Of a DNA stretch of 64,000 nucleotides, positions 7,671 to 16,681 are shown in pieces. The DNA is from Pseudolabrys taiwanensis. GTDB lineage: Bacteria; Pseudomonadota; Alphaproteobacteria; Rhizobiales; Xanthobacteraceae. The stretch spans positions 4,526,001 to 4,590,000 of the forward strand of contig NZ_CP031417.1 in NCBI RefSeq assembly GCF_003367395.1, read 5' to 3'. Both the position numbers and the translations under genes were made by a program. The notes beneath the pieces were generated by a model, which saw only the letters and a list, made by a program, of their open reading frames with translations, did no database searches and was not told the DNA's origin. How positions within the stretch are numbered: position 1 is the stretch's first letter; every line of letters starts with the position of its first letter.

Positions 7671-9950
7671 ATGTCGCGCATCAGTATTAACCGGACAGGT
7701 ATGGATGGCGGCAAGCGGGCGGGCCTCCGGCGCTCCTTGCTGAGATCCTGCGCGCCCATCGTGTGCGTCCTCGCGGCGATGCATGCGGGCGGTGCCGCGG
7801 CGCAATCGCGATCCGGCGTGACGCCGTCCCCGCGCGAGAGCGGCGGTGAAGCCACGACGTCCGAACGTGTGCAGCTGCCGACGATCGACGTGCAGGGCGA
7901 GGGGACGTCGTCGTCGCTGCAGCCGCTCGGCGCGACCTTGCCGGAGCCGACGATGCTTCGCACCGCCACGCAGAGCATCTCTGTCGTCGAGCGTCGTCAG
8001 ATCGAGCAGACCAACCCGACTTCGTTGCTCGACATTCTCGCAACGGTACCGGGCGTATCCGTCGCACGCGCCGGCGGCATCGGCGGGCAGGTCTACCTGC
8101 GCGGCTTCACCACCAACTCATTCCGCGTGCCGATGTACGTCGACGGCGATCGGTTCCGCGGACGCAATACGCTGCAGCTCAGCTACTTCGCGCCGGAGGA
8201 GATCGAACGGGTCGAGGTCGTGCGCGGCCCTGCGTCGGTTCTGTACGGCAGCGAGGCTCTCAGCGGCCTCATCAATATCGTGACGCGCTCGCCCAAGGGC
8301 GATCCGAACGGCCCGTTCCGCTTCACCGGCGGCGGCTGGTCGGCCGGTTATGGCTCGGCAGCGAATTCGTTCGACACCTACGAATGGGCGCAAGGGGCGG
8401 GCCACGGTTTCGATGTGCTCGGCGGCGTCAGCGGCCGCTGGGGCAATGACTACCGGACGCCTGCGGGCACGGCGATCAATAGCGACTATCGCAGCCTCGG
8501 CGGGAGCTTCAAGCTCGGCTATTCGCCGACGCTCGATCAGCGCATCGAGTTCACTTTCCGCAAATACACCGAGACTGACGGCCGCGCCGGTGGCGTCGGT
8601 GGCGCACCCGGCTATCCGTACATGACCGTTCGGCAGAGCCCGAATGAAGTGACGATGGCGCGGCTTGCCTACAAAGGCGACTTCGACAGCGGCTTGTTCC
8701 GGCATATCGAGGCATCGACCTACATCAATTACTTCGACACGACGTTGAGCACCGTCAACAACACCGTTGCGACGCGCACCGTCACGTCGAGCAGCCACGT
8801 CATGGGGCCATTGGTTTATGGCGGCAGGGTGCAGGGCACGATGCCATTCCAGGGCCCGCTGGGCGAGTGGAAGACGACGATCGGCGCCGACACGTTCCGC
8901 GAGGAGCGCCCGGGCAGCGAGCAGTGGTCGCAGACGGTGACGCGTAACGCGGCCGGCAGGGTCACCAGCGTGACCTATTCCGGCAACGCCAAGTCGGGTC
9001 CCGACACGTCGCAGACCAATGTCGGCGCGTTCGTGCTGAACGAGTGGACGCCGTTCCGTGCGCTGACTCTGTCGGCTGGCGGCCGCTATGACTGGTTCAA
9101 TACGACCAGCGACCTGTCGCCGATCCCGGCGGTGATGGTGCCGGCCTTCATCGGCCGCGACAACGTCACCAATACCGCGCCGACCGGAAGCTTCGGTCTG
9201 GTCTATCGGGTGTTGCCGATGCTCGACCTGATCGGCAACGTAGCGACGTCGTTCCGTCAGCCGACCAATTCCGAAATGTACAGCGCGTCGGCGACGACCG
9301 TGCCCAATCCGTATCTCGAACCCGAGAAGGGCGTCACGTACGAAGGCGGCTTCAACGTCCATACCGACAGCGGGAACGTGAAGATCACCGCCTATAACAG
9401 CCGTTACGAGAACTTCCTGCAAACCGTGGCCGTGCGTTACCAGGGCGCGGCCGGCTACACGCAGACCCAGAACGTCGCCGAAGCGGAGGTCAAAGGCATC
9501 GAGCTCGAGGGCCGTTGGCAGGCGACGCCGCAGATCAATGTCTTCGGCAGCGCGGCTTACACCTACGGCACCAACCTCACCACGGGTGTGCCGCTGCCCT
9601 ACATCGCGCCGTTCCGCGGTCGCGTGGGCGTTCAATATGTCGCGGCGGACGCAAGCTATTCCGTGATGGGTGTCGTCGACTGGGCGACCCAGAAGAGCCG
9701 CATCGATACGTCGCAGGAATACGAAACCGCGGCCTATGCCGTGCCGAAGATCTACGCGACGCTGCACCTCGGCAAGCTTGTCTCGCCGACGCTGGGGGAT
9801 ACCAAGCTGATCCTTGGCCTGGAGAACATTTTCGACACGGCCTATCGCGACGCATCGACATTCGCGAATGTCTCGTATCCGCAGTCGTTGACGAACCCGC
9901 TCCTCGAAGTTGGCCGCAATTTCACGGTGAAAGTTCAGCATACGTTTTGA
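7671..9950 (+). CDS. TonB-dependent outer-membrane receptor
   Basis: About 759 residues from ATG 7671, preceded by a GGGGTTGAG ribosome binding site. A signal peptide ends near GGAAAQS. The plug domain runs from roughly residue 90 to 200, with QSISVVERRQIEQ, a VPGV motif, VYLRGF and RVEVVRGPASVLYGS, which are hallmark plug motifs. The rest is a beta-barrel rich in aromatic residues, and the protein ends in phenylalanine (KVQHTF), the usual Bam recognition signal. There is no N-terminal signalling domain, so no sigma/anti-sigma control is expected. It is divergent from a FecCD-type importer and very likely carries the same ligand across the outer membrane. Confidence 0.9.
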   Translation: MSRISINRTGMDGGKRAGLRRSLLRSCAPIVCVLAAMHAGGAAAQSRSGVTPSPRESGGEATTSERVQLPTIDVQGEGTSSSLQPLGATLPEPTMLRTATQSISVVERRQIEQTNPTSLLDILATVPGVSVARAGGIGGQVYLRGFTTNSFRVPMYVDGDRFRGRNTLQLSYFAPEEIERVEVVRGPASVLYGSEALSGLINIVTRSPKGDPNGPFRFTGGGWSAGYGSAANSFDTYEWAQGAGHGFDVLGGVSGRWGNDYRTPAGTAINSDYRSLGGSFKLGYSPTLDQRIEFTFRKYTETDGRAGGVGGAPGYPYMTVRQSPNEVTMARLAYKGDFDSGLFRHIEASTYINYFDTTLSTVNNTVATRTVTSSSHVMGPLVYGGRVQGTMPFQGPLGEWKTTIGADTFREERPGSEQWSQTVTRNAAGRVTSVTYSGNAKSGPDTSQTNVGAFVLNEWTPFRALTLSAGGRYDWFNTTSDLSPIPAVMVPAFIGRDNVTNTAPTGSFGLVYRVLPMLDLIGNVATSFRQPTNSEMYSASATTVPNPYLEPEKGVTYEGGFNVHTDSGNVKITAYNSRYENFLQTVAVRYQGAAGYTQTQNVAEAEVKGIELEGRWQATPQINVFGSAAYTYGTNLTTGVPLPYIAPFRGRVGVQYVAADASYSVMGVVDWATQKSRIDTSQEYETAAYAVPKIYATLHLGKLVSPTLGDTKLILGLENIFDTAYRDASTFANVSYPQSLTNPLLEVGRNFTVKVQHTF

Positions 9951-10033
9951 ATGCCGGCCATATCGCAGCAATTGAAGTTGAAGCGTCGTTTCTCCTGAAG
10001 TAAGGGCTAGAGGTCATCTACCCGGAGACCGTA

Positions 10034-10351
10034 ATGCTCTACATCATCTATCAAGAAGACCGTCCCGATGGCGCTGCGATCCGCGCGGCGACCCGCGACG
10101 AACATTTCGCCTATCTCGATAAGCACGAAGACATCCTCGTTCTTGGGGGCGCACTCCTCGGCGACGATGACAAGAACACGCGTATCGGTAGTGTTTTGAT
10201 CGTCAACGTTCCCAATCGTGCGGCGGCGGAGGCTTTTTCGGAGAACGAGCCGTTCCGCAAGGCGGGGTTGTTCAGCTCGGTGAAGGTCACGCGCATGCGC
10301 CGCGGCCAGTGGAATCCGGCGGCAGCCCCCAAGACCGCCGAAGGCAATTGA
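10034..10351 (+). CDS. YciI family protein
   Basis: A 105-residue ferredoxin-like alpha/beta-barrel protein with YciI hallmarks: MLYIIYQEDRPDGAAIR, an early RDEHFAYLDKH stretch with the conserved histidine, LVLGGALLGDD, and AEAFSENEPFRKAGLF where the DPF-type motif normally lies. Family members are small cytoplasmic proteins found with dehalogenases or catabolic enzymes, some with weak hydrolase or lyase activity. Expression seems separate from the ABC operon downstream, from which a large inverted repeat divides it. Its substrate is unknown. Confidence 0.8.
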   Translation: MLYIIYQEDRPDGAAIRAATRDEHFAYLDKHEDILVLGGALLGDDDKNTRIGSVLIVNVPNRAAAEAFSENEPFRKAGLFSSVKVTRMRRGQWNPAAAPKTAEGN

Positions 10352-10389
10352 TTTGCTGCCTCGTCGTCGCTGACTGCTTCCTGCGCCAA

Positions 10390-10436
10390 TTGTGGCGGCC
10401 GATACTATAACTAATGGCATATATCGGCCGCCACAA
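10390..10436. promoter_or_regulatory. Perfect 15-bp inverted repeat upstream of the ABC importer operon
   Basis: TTGTGGCGGCCGATA (10390-10404) is matched by its exact reverse complement TATCGGCCGCCACAA (10422-10436), with a 17-base spacer. It lies 38 bases after the YciI stop and 68 bases before the binding-protein start. It may be a stem-loop ending the yciI transcript or a two-half-site operator for the ABC importer. There is no T-run after it, so a simple intrinsic terminator is less likely. Confidence 0.6.
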
Positions 10437-10504
10437 ACGCGATAGGTATCGCTCGCTGTGCATGGCACAATGCCCGCTTCGGCCGGAGGTGGGGAGAGAT
10501 ACGC

Positions 10505-11563
10505 ATGCACAAGCTCGCTTTGATCGCTGGTCTGCTGGTCGCGCCAGGTTTCGCCCTTGCGGCGCCGATGACCGCGAGCGATGTGGCAACGCTCGCCGGC
10601 CCGGACCGTCAGGCCAAGCTCGAGGCCTGCGCGAAGGATGAGGGGAAGGTCACCTTCTATTCGAGTCTGATCGTCAATCAGGCGCTGCGCCCGATCGCTT
10701 CCGCGTTTCACGCGAAATATCCCTACATCGAGGTTGGCTACGTCCGCGAAACCGGCGGCGGTATGATGCAGAAGCTGACGACCGAGGCGCGTGCCGGACG
10801 CCCGGTCGCGAGCATCATCGAGGCCACCGGTATCGACGCCATTGCCCGCCAGGCCGGCCTCATCATCCCATTCAAGACGCCGGCCACCGATGCCTATCCC
10901 GCAGAGTATAAAGGCACGGACTGGGTGGCGAGCCGCATGAGCTATTTCGGCCCGTCCTACAACACGAACCTCGTGAAGAAAGAGGACGTGCCGAAGGACT
11001 GGACCGACCTCGCTGATCCGAAGTGGAAAGGCAAGCTGGTATGGAGCTCGGAATCGACCGGCGCGCCTCTGATGATCACAGCCTTGCGTAAGGCGATGGG
11101 CGAGGAGAAGGCGATGGCTTTCTTCACGGCGCTCGCCAAGAACAACGTCGCTAGCGTCTCGGTGAACCAGCGCCAAGTCGTGAACATGGTCATGGCAGGC
11201 GAGTATGCGATCTCGCTCGACGCCTTCCTGCATCATCCGATCATCAGCGCTAAGGCCGGCGCGCCCGTCGCGGCTTTGCCGCTCGCGCCAATCATCGCCA
11301 CCAATGGCTCGGTGCTATTCCCCAAAAATGGCCCGCAGCCATGCTCCGGCATGCTGCTGCTCGACTTCATTCTGTCGAAGGAGGGCCAGGAGATCATGCG
11401 CGATGCCGAGTACTTCCCGGCCCGGCCGGATGTCGCACCGCTCCCGATCCTCGATCCGGTCCTGCCCAAGCGCGCCAACATCAAGGAGCTGTTCCTCGAT
11501 CCGGCTGTGATCGCGCAAGAGCAGCAGCGCTCTTTGGACATCTATCAGCAGCTGTTCCGCTGA
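10505..11563 (+). CDS. ABC transporter substrate-binding protein, family 1 (AfuA/FbpA type)
   Basis: A 352-residue secreted binding protein with a signal peptide ending near FALAAPM. The mature part reads EGKVTFYSSLIVNQALRPI, then YIEVGYVRETGGGMM and SMSYFGPSYNTN-like segments, typical of class I extracellular solute-binding proteins in ferric-iron, thiamine or phosphonate-type importers. First of three genes (binding protein, double permease, ATPase) in the Fbp/Afu arrangement. Ferric iron is the default guess, but the conserved adjacent iron-ligating tyrosines are not evident, and the neighbouring catabolic genes make an organic ligand equally possible. Confidence 0.82.
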   Translation: MHKLALIAGLLVAPGFALAAPMTASDVATLAGPDRQAKLEACAKDEGKVTFYSSLIVNQALRPIASAFHAKYPYIEVGYVRETGGGMMQKLTTEARAGRPVASIIEATGIDAIARQAGLIIPFKTPATDAYPAEYKGTDWVASRMSYFGPSYNTNLVKKEDVPKDWTDLADPKWKGKLVWSSESTGAPLMITALRKAMGEEKAMAFFTALAKNNVASVSVNQRQVVNMVMAGEYAISLDAFLHHPIISAKAGAPVAALPLAPIIATNGSVLFPKNGPQPCSGMLLLDFILSKEGQEIMRDAEYFPARPDVAPLPILDPVLPKRANIKELFLDPAVIAQEQQRSLDIYQQLFR

Positions 11564-11609
11564 TCGTGCCGCTTCATCTCCTACGCTGCGACGACGCAAA
11601 GAGCGTCTC

Positions 11610-13283
11610 ATGAGCGCCGTTCGGTTCGCGCTGATCGGCGTTCTGCTGCTCATCCTGCTGCCGCTGATCGGCTTTCTCGTCTTCACCAGCCTGCATCAGA
11701 GCCAGATCGACGGCAGCTACGGCCCCGCGACGGTCAAATTTTTCGTCGGGCTGCTGAACAGCGCGCGGTTCTTCGAGAACGCAGCGAACACGCTCCTCTA
11801 TGCCTTCGGCACCGCGGTCGTGGCCATCGTTCTCGGCACGATCCAGGCTTGGCTCGCAGAACGAACTGACGCTTATGGCCGTTCGCTACTTTACCTGGTC
11901 GCCATTCTGTCGCTGAGCATTCCCTACGTGCTCTACACCGTCGGTTGGCTTCTGTTTCTCGGGCGCGCCGGGCCGGTGAACGCTTTGCTCCAGGCCATCA
12001 CCGGCTCGGCTACGCCGGTCCTCAACGTCTATACGATGACCGGCCAGATCGTGATCGAAGGCTTGCTCTGGACGCCGGTCGCGTTTTTGCTGCTGGCTGC
12101 GGTGTTCCGCAACGCCGATGCCTCGCTCGAGGAAGCCAGCTTGATGAGCGGCGCGTCGATCGGCCAGACGATGCGCAATATCAGCCTGCGCCTCGCGGTA
12201 CCGGCGATCCTGGCGCTTGCCCTGCTGGTCTTCATCCGCGCCATCGAGTCGTTCGAGGTGCCGGCGCTGGTCGGCATGCCCGGACGCTTCTACGTTCTCA
12301 CGACCGACGTCTTCCTGCAAATCTATGCGATAACGCCGCCCAATTACGGACAGGCGGCAGCGCTGTCCGTCATTCTTGTCGGCTGCGTGACGGTATTGCT
12401 GTGGTTCTATTCACGCCTCTCCCGCCACGCCTATCGCTATCGCACCGTGACGGGCAAGGGCTTCCGGCCGCGCAAGGTTTCGCTCGGCCGTTGGCGCTAT
12501 CTCGCCACCGCCATGATCATCCTCAACGGCATCATCATCATCGGGCTGCCAGTGTTCATGCTTGCGTGGGCAGCATTGCTGCCGTTCTATCAACCGGTGA
12601 GCTTGGCAGCCGTCTCGCAGTTCTCGTTCAAATTCTTCGGCTTGGTATTCACGTCAGGTACGTTCCGCGATACCCTGCAAAATACCATTCTTCTCGGTGT
12701 CGGGACGGCGAGTGTCGTCACGGCGGTCAGCGCTCTGGGCGGCTGGTTCATCGCCCGCCGTCATTCCGGTGCCTGGCTGCTCGACCAACTGGCTTCCGCC
12801 TCGCTCGCTTTTCCGGCGATCGTTCTTGGCCTCGGCTTCCTGACGCTGTTCCTGGCCGCGCCGGTGTCGCTCTATGGCACCGTCACCTCGCTGGTCATTG
12901 CATCGGCCATCGCCTGCCTGCCTTACGGCATCCGTTATGGCACGGTCGGCGTCTCGCAGCTTCACCCCGAGCTCGAGGAAGCATCCCGCGCGAGTGGCGC
13001 CGGCGAAGCGACGACCTTCCTGAGGGTGGTTGTGCCGCTGATCGCGCCGTCTCTCGTCGCGTGTTGGCTGCTGGTGTTTCTGCTGGCCGTGCGCGCGGTT
13101 TCGATGCCGCTGATCCTCGCCGGCCCGGACAACTCGGTGGTGGCGTCGGCGCTGTTCGACCTCTGGAAGGATGGGCAGACCGGCGAACTCGCCGCCATGG
13201 GGCTCGTCTGGACCGCGGGCATGACCGCGCTGAGCTTGGCATTTTTCGGCCTTGCACGGCGATTTGGCACGTCGCTTCAATAG
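11610..13283 (+). CDS. ABC transporter permease, fused double-domain (FbpB type)
   Basis: A 557-residue inner-membrane protein with two permease domains in one chain, the usual architecture of FbpB/AfuB. About twelve hydrophobic segments are visible. Two EAA loops contact the ATPase: SLEEASLMSGASIGQTM near residue 175 and ELEEASRASGAGEATTF near residue 455. It starts at ATG 11610, 46 bases after the binding-protein stop, in the same operon. The duplication within the protein means one polypeptide supplies both halves of the pore. Confidence 0.87.
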   Translation: MSAVRFALIGVLLLILLPLIGFLVFTSLHQSQIDGSYGPATVKFFVGLLNSARFFENAANTLLYAFGTAVVAIVLGTIQAWLAERTDAYGRSLLYLVAILSLSIPYVLYTVGWLLFLGRAGPVNALLQAITGSATPVLNVYTMTGQIVIEGLLWTPVAFLLLAAVFRNADASLEEASLMSGASIGQTMRNISLRLAVPAILALALLVFIRAIESFEVPALVGMPGRFYVLTTDVFLQIYAITPPNYGQAAALSVILVGCVTVLLWFYSRLSRHAYRYRTVTGKGFRPRKVSLGRWRYLATAMIILNGIIIIGLPVFMLAWAALLPFYQPVSLAAVSQFSFKFFGLVFTSGTFRDTLQNTILLGVGTASVVTAVSALGGWFIARRHSGAWLLDQLASASLAFPAIVLGLGFLTLFLAAPVSLYGTVTSLVIASAIACLPYGIRYGTVGVSQLHPELEEASRASGAGEATTFLRVVVPLIAPSLVACWLLVFLLAVRAVSMPLILAGPDNSVVASALFDLWKDGQTGELAAMGLVWTAGMTALSLAFFGLARRFGTSLQ

Positions 13284-13324
13284 CGGACAAACGCGCCGAT
13301 AAGAACTTCGAAGGACCTTGGCAA

Positions 13325-14407
13325 ATGTTGTCGATTGAGGGACTGCGCCGCGAATTCAAGGAGCAGGGCAGCGGAACGGCCGGCGGCGTCCTCGGCATCG
13401 ATCTGGCGATCGAGCCGGGTGAGTTCTTCACGCTGCTCGGGCCATCCGGCTGCGGCAAGACCACGACATTGCGATGCATCGCCGGTCTCGAGGAGCCGGA
13501 TAGCGGCCGTATTGCGTTGAAGGACCGCGTCCTGTTCGACCGGGCAGCGCGCGTCAACGTGCCGATGCAGAACCGGCAGATCGGCATGGTGTTTCAGTCC
13601 TACGCCGTATGGCCGCATATGACGGTGTTCGACAATGCGGCCTATCCGCTGCGCTACGGGCGCCATCAGAAGATGAGCACGGCGGAGATCCGCGCGCGGG
13701 TCATGGAGGTGCTCGAGATCGTCGGCCTCGCCGCATTCGCCGATCGTCCGGCGCCAAAGCTCAGCGGCGGCCAGCAGCAGCGTCTAGCGCTTGCCCGCGC
13801 GCTGGTGCATCGACCCTCTGTGCTCCTGCTCGACGAGCCGCTGAGCAATCTCGATGCCGCTTTGCGCGATCAGATGCGGCGCGAAATCCACCGCCTGCAG
13901 AAGGAGACACAGGTCACGGCCATCTACGTGACGCACGACCAGTCGGAAGCGCTCGCGATCTCTGATCGCATCGCGGTCATGAATCATGGCGTCGTCGAGC
14001 AGGTCGGCGATTCGCGCACGATCTACGACCGGCCGGCAAACGCCTTCGTCGCCCGCTTCATCGGCCTCAGCAACATGCTAGCATGCGAGGCTGCCACGCT
14101 ACTCGTCGGCGATGAGGTCACGGTCCGCACGCCGATCGGCGAGTTGCGCGGGACGCGTATGCATTCCGGTTCGGCGAGCACGCATGCGATCATTCGTCCG
14201 GAAACGATCCTGATTGATCCTGCGGGGACGATTGCCAACCGCCTGCAAGGCACCATCCGCACGATCGCCTTCATGGGCGAGATTACGGAATACGAGGTCG
14301 AGGTGTCGGGCGGCACGGTTTTGACGGTCCGCACGAAAGATAACGGCCTTCGCGTGGGGGCGGCTGTCACGCTCGCGATTCCGCCCGCTGCGGTCAAAGT
14401 GCTGTAA
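13325..14407 (+). CDS. ABC transporter ATP-binding protein (FbpC/PotA type)
   Basis: A 360-residue ATPase with a C-terminal regulatory extension. Motifs: Walker A GPSGCGKTT, Q-loop VFQSYAVWP, signature LSGGQQQR, Walker B LLLLDEPLSNLD, switch histidine in VTHDQSEA. From about residue 240 there is a TOBE-type domain (HAIIRPETIL near residue 295), the usual regulatory domain in CUT1/Fbp-like ATPases. The start is ATG 13325, 41 bases after the permease stop. The end overlaps the convergent LysR gene by 14 bases. It completes the importer begun at 10505. Confidence 0.87.
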   Translation: MLSIEGLRREFKEQGSGTAGGVLGIDLAIEPGEFFTLLGPSGCGKTTTLRCIAGLEEPDSGRIALKDRVLFDRAARVNVPMQNRQIGMVFQSYAVWPHMTVFDNAAYPLRYGRHQKMSTAEIRARVMEVLEIVGLAAFADRPAPKLSGGQQQRLALARALVHRPSVLLLDEPLSNLDAALRDQMRREIHRLQKETQVTAIYVTHDQSEALAISDRIAVMNHGVVEQVGDSRTIYDRPANAFVARFIGLSNMLACEAATLLVGDEVTVRTPIGELRGTRMHSGSASTHAIIRPETILIDPAGTIANRLQGTIRTIAFMGEITEYEVEVSGGTVLTVRTKDNGLRVGAAVTLAIPPAAVKVL

Positions 14408-15374
14408 CGAGATCCGGTGCCGGCGTCAGCGAAGCGATGGTGGCGCGAAGGGTTTCGATCAGCGCCCGTGCGACCGGCGGCAGGGGCCGATCGCTGCGAT
14501 AGGTCAGGCCGAGCGGCAGGCTGCCGCCGCCGATCTCCGGACCGATGATTTTCAGCGATCGGCGCACTTCTCCTAGGCGCGCCAGATGCAGCGGCAGCAC
14601 GGCGATGATGTCCGTGTTCTCCAGCAGCGACATCGTCACCTGGAACGACACCGTCTCGATCGCGCGCTCGCGCGGACGGACGTGATTGCGCAGCATATAG
14701 CGCTCGACCGGCTCCCGCGCCGAGCTGCCGTCCGGCGGGAGTATCCATCCGTAGCGGGACATCTCCTGCATCGGATGCGTTGCGCTCGCGAGCGGATGTC
14801 TGGCGCCGACCACCGGCACAAACGGGTCCTCGAACAGGATCTCCTGCGTGAAATCGTAGCGGGACGTTCCCAGCACGCGCCCGACGACGAGGTCGACTTC
14901 GTTCTGCGTCAGCGCCCGTACCATCTGGTCGATGGTGCCCTCGATAACGCGGATCACCATGCCTTGTTGCGCCCGCTGCAGTGCGATCAGGCTTTGCGGC
15001 AACAGATAGGGCAGTACCGTCATCGTTGCGCCGACGGCGAGCGTGCCGGTCAATCCGCCGTGCACGGCGGCCAGGTTGTCGCCGATCCGGTTGAGTTCGG
15101 CGAATATCGCCTCGATATGCGGCAGGACGATCTCGCCGAACGCGTTGGGCACGACGGCGCGCGGATGCCGATCGAACAGAGGGGTGCCCAGCAGGGTCTC
15201 GACCTCGCGCAGCTTCTTCGTCACGGCAGGCTGCGCCAGGTGCAGAACGCTCGCCGCGCGCGAAATGCTCTCCTGACGCGCTACCTCGAGGACGACGCGC
15301 AAATGCGACAGCTTGCATCGCGTGACAATCTTGCGCCGCAGGACTTCCGCGCTCAGCGCCTCGCGATCTGCCAT
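14394..15374 (-). CDS. LysR family transcriptional regulator
   Basis: A 326-residue LysR regulator. The helix-turn-helix lies around residues 22-80 (SHLRVVLEVARQESISRAAS, then QPAVTKKLREVE and LFDRHPRAVVP), followed by a periplasmic-binding-protein-like effector domain. It resembles the GbpR/PcaQ-like branch that starts with a K-L-S/R-H-L-R stretch. It is divergent from the enolase-superfamily gene at 15490 with a 115-base gap containing the palindrome ATTCGAAT (15406-15413), so that gene is the most likely target. It also ends convergently against the ABC importer and may respond to the compound imported. The inducer is unknown. Confidence 0.88.
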   Translation of the reverse strand: MADREALSAEVLRRKIVTRCKLSHLRVVLEVARQESISRAASVLHLAQPAVTKKLREVETLLGTPLFDRHPRAVVPNAFGEIVLPHIEAIFAELNRIGDNLAAVHGGLTGTLAVGATMTVLPYLLPQSLIALQRAQQGMVIRVIEGTIDQMVRALTQNEVDLVVGRVLGTSRYDFTQEILFEDPFVPVVGARHPLASATHPMQEMSRYGWILPPDGSSAREPVERYMLRNHVRPRERAIETVSFQVTMSLLENTDIIAVLPLHLARLGEVRRSLKIIGPEIGGGSLPLGLTYRSDRPLPPVARALIETLRATIASLTPAPDLVTAL

Positions 15375-15489
15375 GCCGTACTACTCCAAAACGCCCGCCC
15401 GACATATTCGAATCATTATAGCGGCGGATGCAAACGATATTTTCTCGGCTTCTGTCCGCGTGCGAGCGTTGGTTTCCTCGAAAGTTCCG

Positions 15490-16572
15490 ATGAGGCCGAC
15501 CTTGAAAATCAAAAGCTACACGATCGAGCGCGTCTCCCTGCCGGATGCTGACCCCAATTGGCGCATCTCCGGTTTCGCCATTCCGACCAATGACGGCTGC
15601 ATCGTCACCCTGACGGCGGACGACGGGACGCAGGGAGAAGGCTATGCCGCCGCGTTCGCCCATCTCGGCGCGACGCAAGAAGGCACCTACCAAGCCCTGG
15701 AGTCGATGTGTAAGCGCATCGTCGGCCGCGATGCGCTGGCGATCGAGGCCAACATGACGGTGGTGCGCGGCACGATCCGCGGCAACAATCCGGCCAAAGG
15801 CGCCATGGACTGCGCGTTGCACGACCTTCTGGCGCGCGTTCTCAAAGTGCCGCTGTATCAGGTCCTTGGTGGCAAGACCCGCGCCAAGGTGCCGCTGCTG
15901 CGCATTCTCTCGATCAAGTCGCCCGCTGAAGTGCGTGAGAAGGCCAAGGAGCTCACGGACAAGGGCTACCGCTATGTGAAGATCAAGGCCGCCGGCAATC
16001 CGAAGGAGGACGCAGAACGCGTGAAGCTTGTGCGCCAGGCGGTCGGCGATAAAGTCTTCATCTGCGTCGACCCGAACCAGGCCTATCGCACCAAGAGCGC
16101 GATCGAGTTCGCTCGCCGTGTCGAGGAATACGACGTCAGCATTCTCGAGCAACCGGTCGGCGATGCCGATATCGCCAGCCTCGAAACGATCGCCCGCAAC
16201 GTCGCGATGCCGGTCGAGGCCGATGAATCCGCCACCATGGTCGAGCAGGTCATGGACCTGACCGCGAACCGTCGCATCGACGCGGTCAACCTCAAGATCC
16301 CGCGATCCGGCGGCATCTTGAATGTGATGACCATGGCCCGCTTGTGCGAGATCAACAACATCGGCTGCCGCATGGGCGCCAATGTCGGCAGCCGGCTATT
16401 GGCGGCGCATGCGTTGCACGTCGCGGCGGCGCTGCCGAACATCGATTTCGCCTGTGAGCTGGCTGAATTCGAGCGCCTGCAGAACGATCCTTACGAGGGA
16501 CTCGAGGTGATCGACGGCGAGCTCACGGTGCCGGACGAGATCGGCACGGGCGTGCGCCGCCGCGCGGCGTAA
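15490..16572 (+). CDS. Mandelate racemase/muconate lactonizing enzyme family protein
   Basis: A 360-residue enolase-superfamily enzyme with an N-terminal capping domain and a C-terminal barrel. Catalytic landmarks: the KxK motif VKIKAAG (K164 and K166), metal ligands D194 in VDPNQ, E220 in ILEQP and an acidic residue in EADES near 243-246, and K269 in NLKIPRSGG. A lysine at about 269 rather than an Asp/His pair places it in the muconate lactonizing/dipeptide epimerase subgroup, so cycloisomerisation, epimerisation or dehydration by proton abstraction is expected. The ATG at 15490 begins the family-like N-terminus MRPTLKIKSYTIERV. Divergent from a LysR gene, its probable regulator. Substrate unknown. 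Confidence 0.88.
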   Translation: MRPTLKIKSYTIERVSLPDADPNWRISGFAIPTNDGCIVTLTADDGTQGEGYAAAFAHLGATQEGTYQALESMCKRIVGRDALAIEANMTVVRGTIRGNNPAKGAMDCALHDLLARVLKVPLYQVLGGKTRAKVPLLRILSIKSPAEVREKAKELTDKGYRYVKIKAAGNPKEDAERVKLVRQAVGDKVFICVDPNQAYRTKSAIEFARRVEEYDVSILEQPVGDADIASLETIARNVAMPVEADESATMVEQVMDLTANRRIDAVNLKIPRSGGILNVMTMARLCEINNIGCRMGANVGSRLLAAHALHVAAALPNIDFACELAEFERLQNDPYEGLEVIDGELTVPDEIGTGVRRRAA

Positions 16573-16644
16573 TGACACGATGATTGCCGGGGCTGCCGCA
16601 CGGGCGGTGCGCCTCGGCATTACTCTTCGTACGGGAAAAGCTAT

Positions 16645-16667
16645 ATGCGCGGGCAGGGCCCGCGCAT
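16645..16667. terminator. GC-rich hairpin between convergent genes
   Basis: ATGCGCGGGC and GCCCGCGCAT form a perfect 10-bp stem with a 3-base loop. It lies between the stop codons of the enolase-superfamily gene (plus) and the aldehyde dehydrogenase gene (minus), so it probably terminates both. On the minus strand the stem is followed a few bases later by CTTTTC, a weak T-tract; no T-run follows on the plus strand. Confidence 0.55.
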
Positions 16668-16681
16668 GACCGTCACCGGCG

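Noticed and set aside
8118..9971. Long open frame on the minus strand opposite the TonB receptor gene
   Set aside because: Antisense shadow of a high-GC gene; its product is arginine- and histidine-rich with no family likeness, and the plus strand encodes a full receptor.
14023..16152. Long minus-strand frame over the ABC ATPase end, LysR and enolase genes
   Set aside because: It covers three well-supported genes and its product has no recognisable domains.
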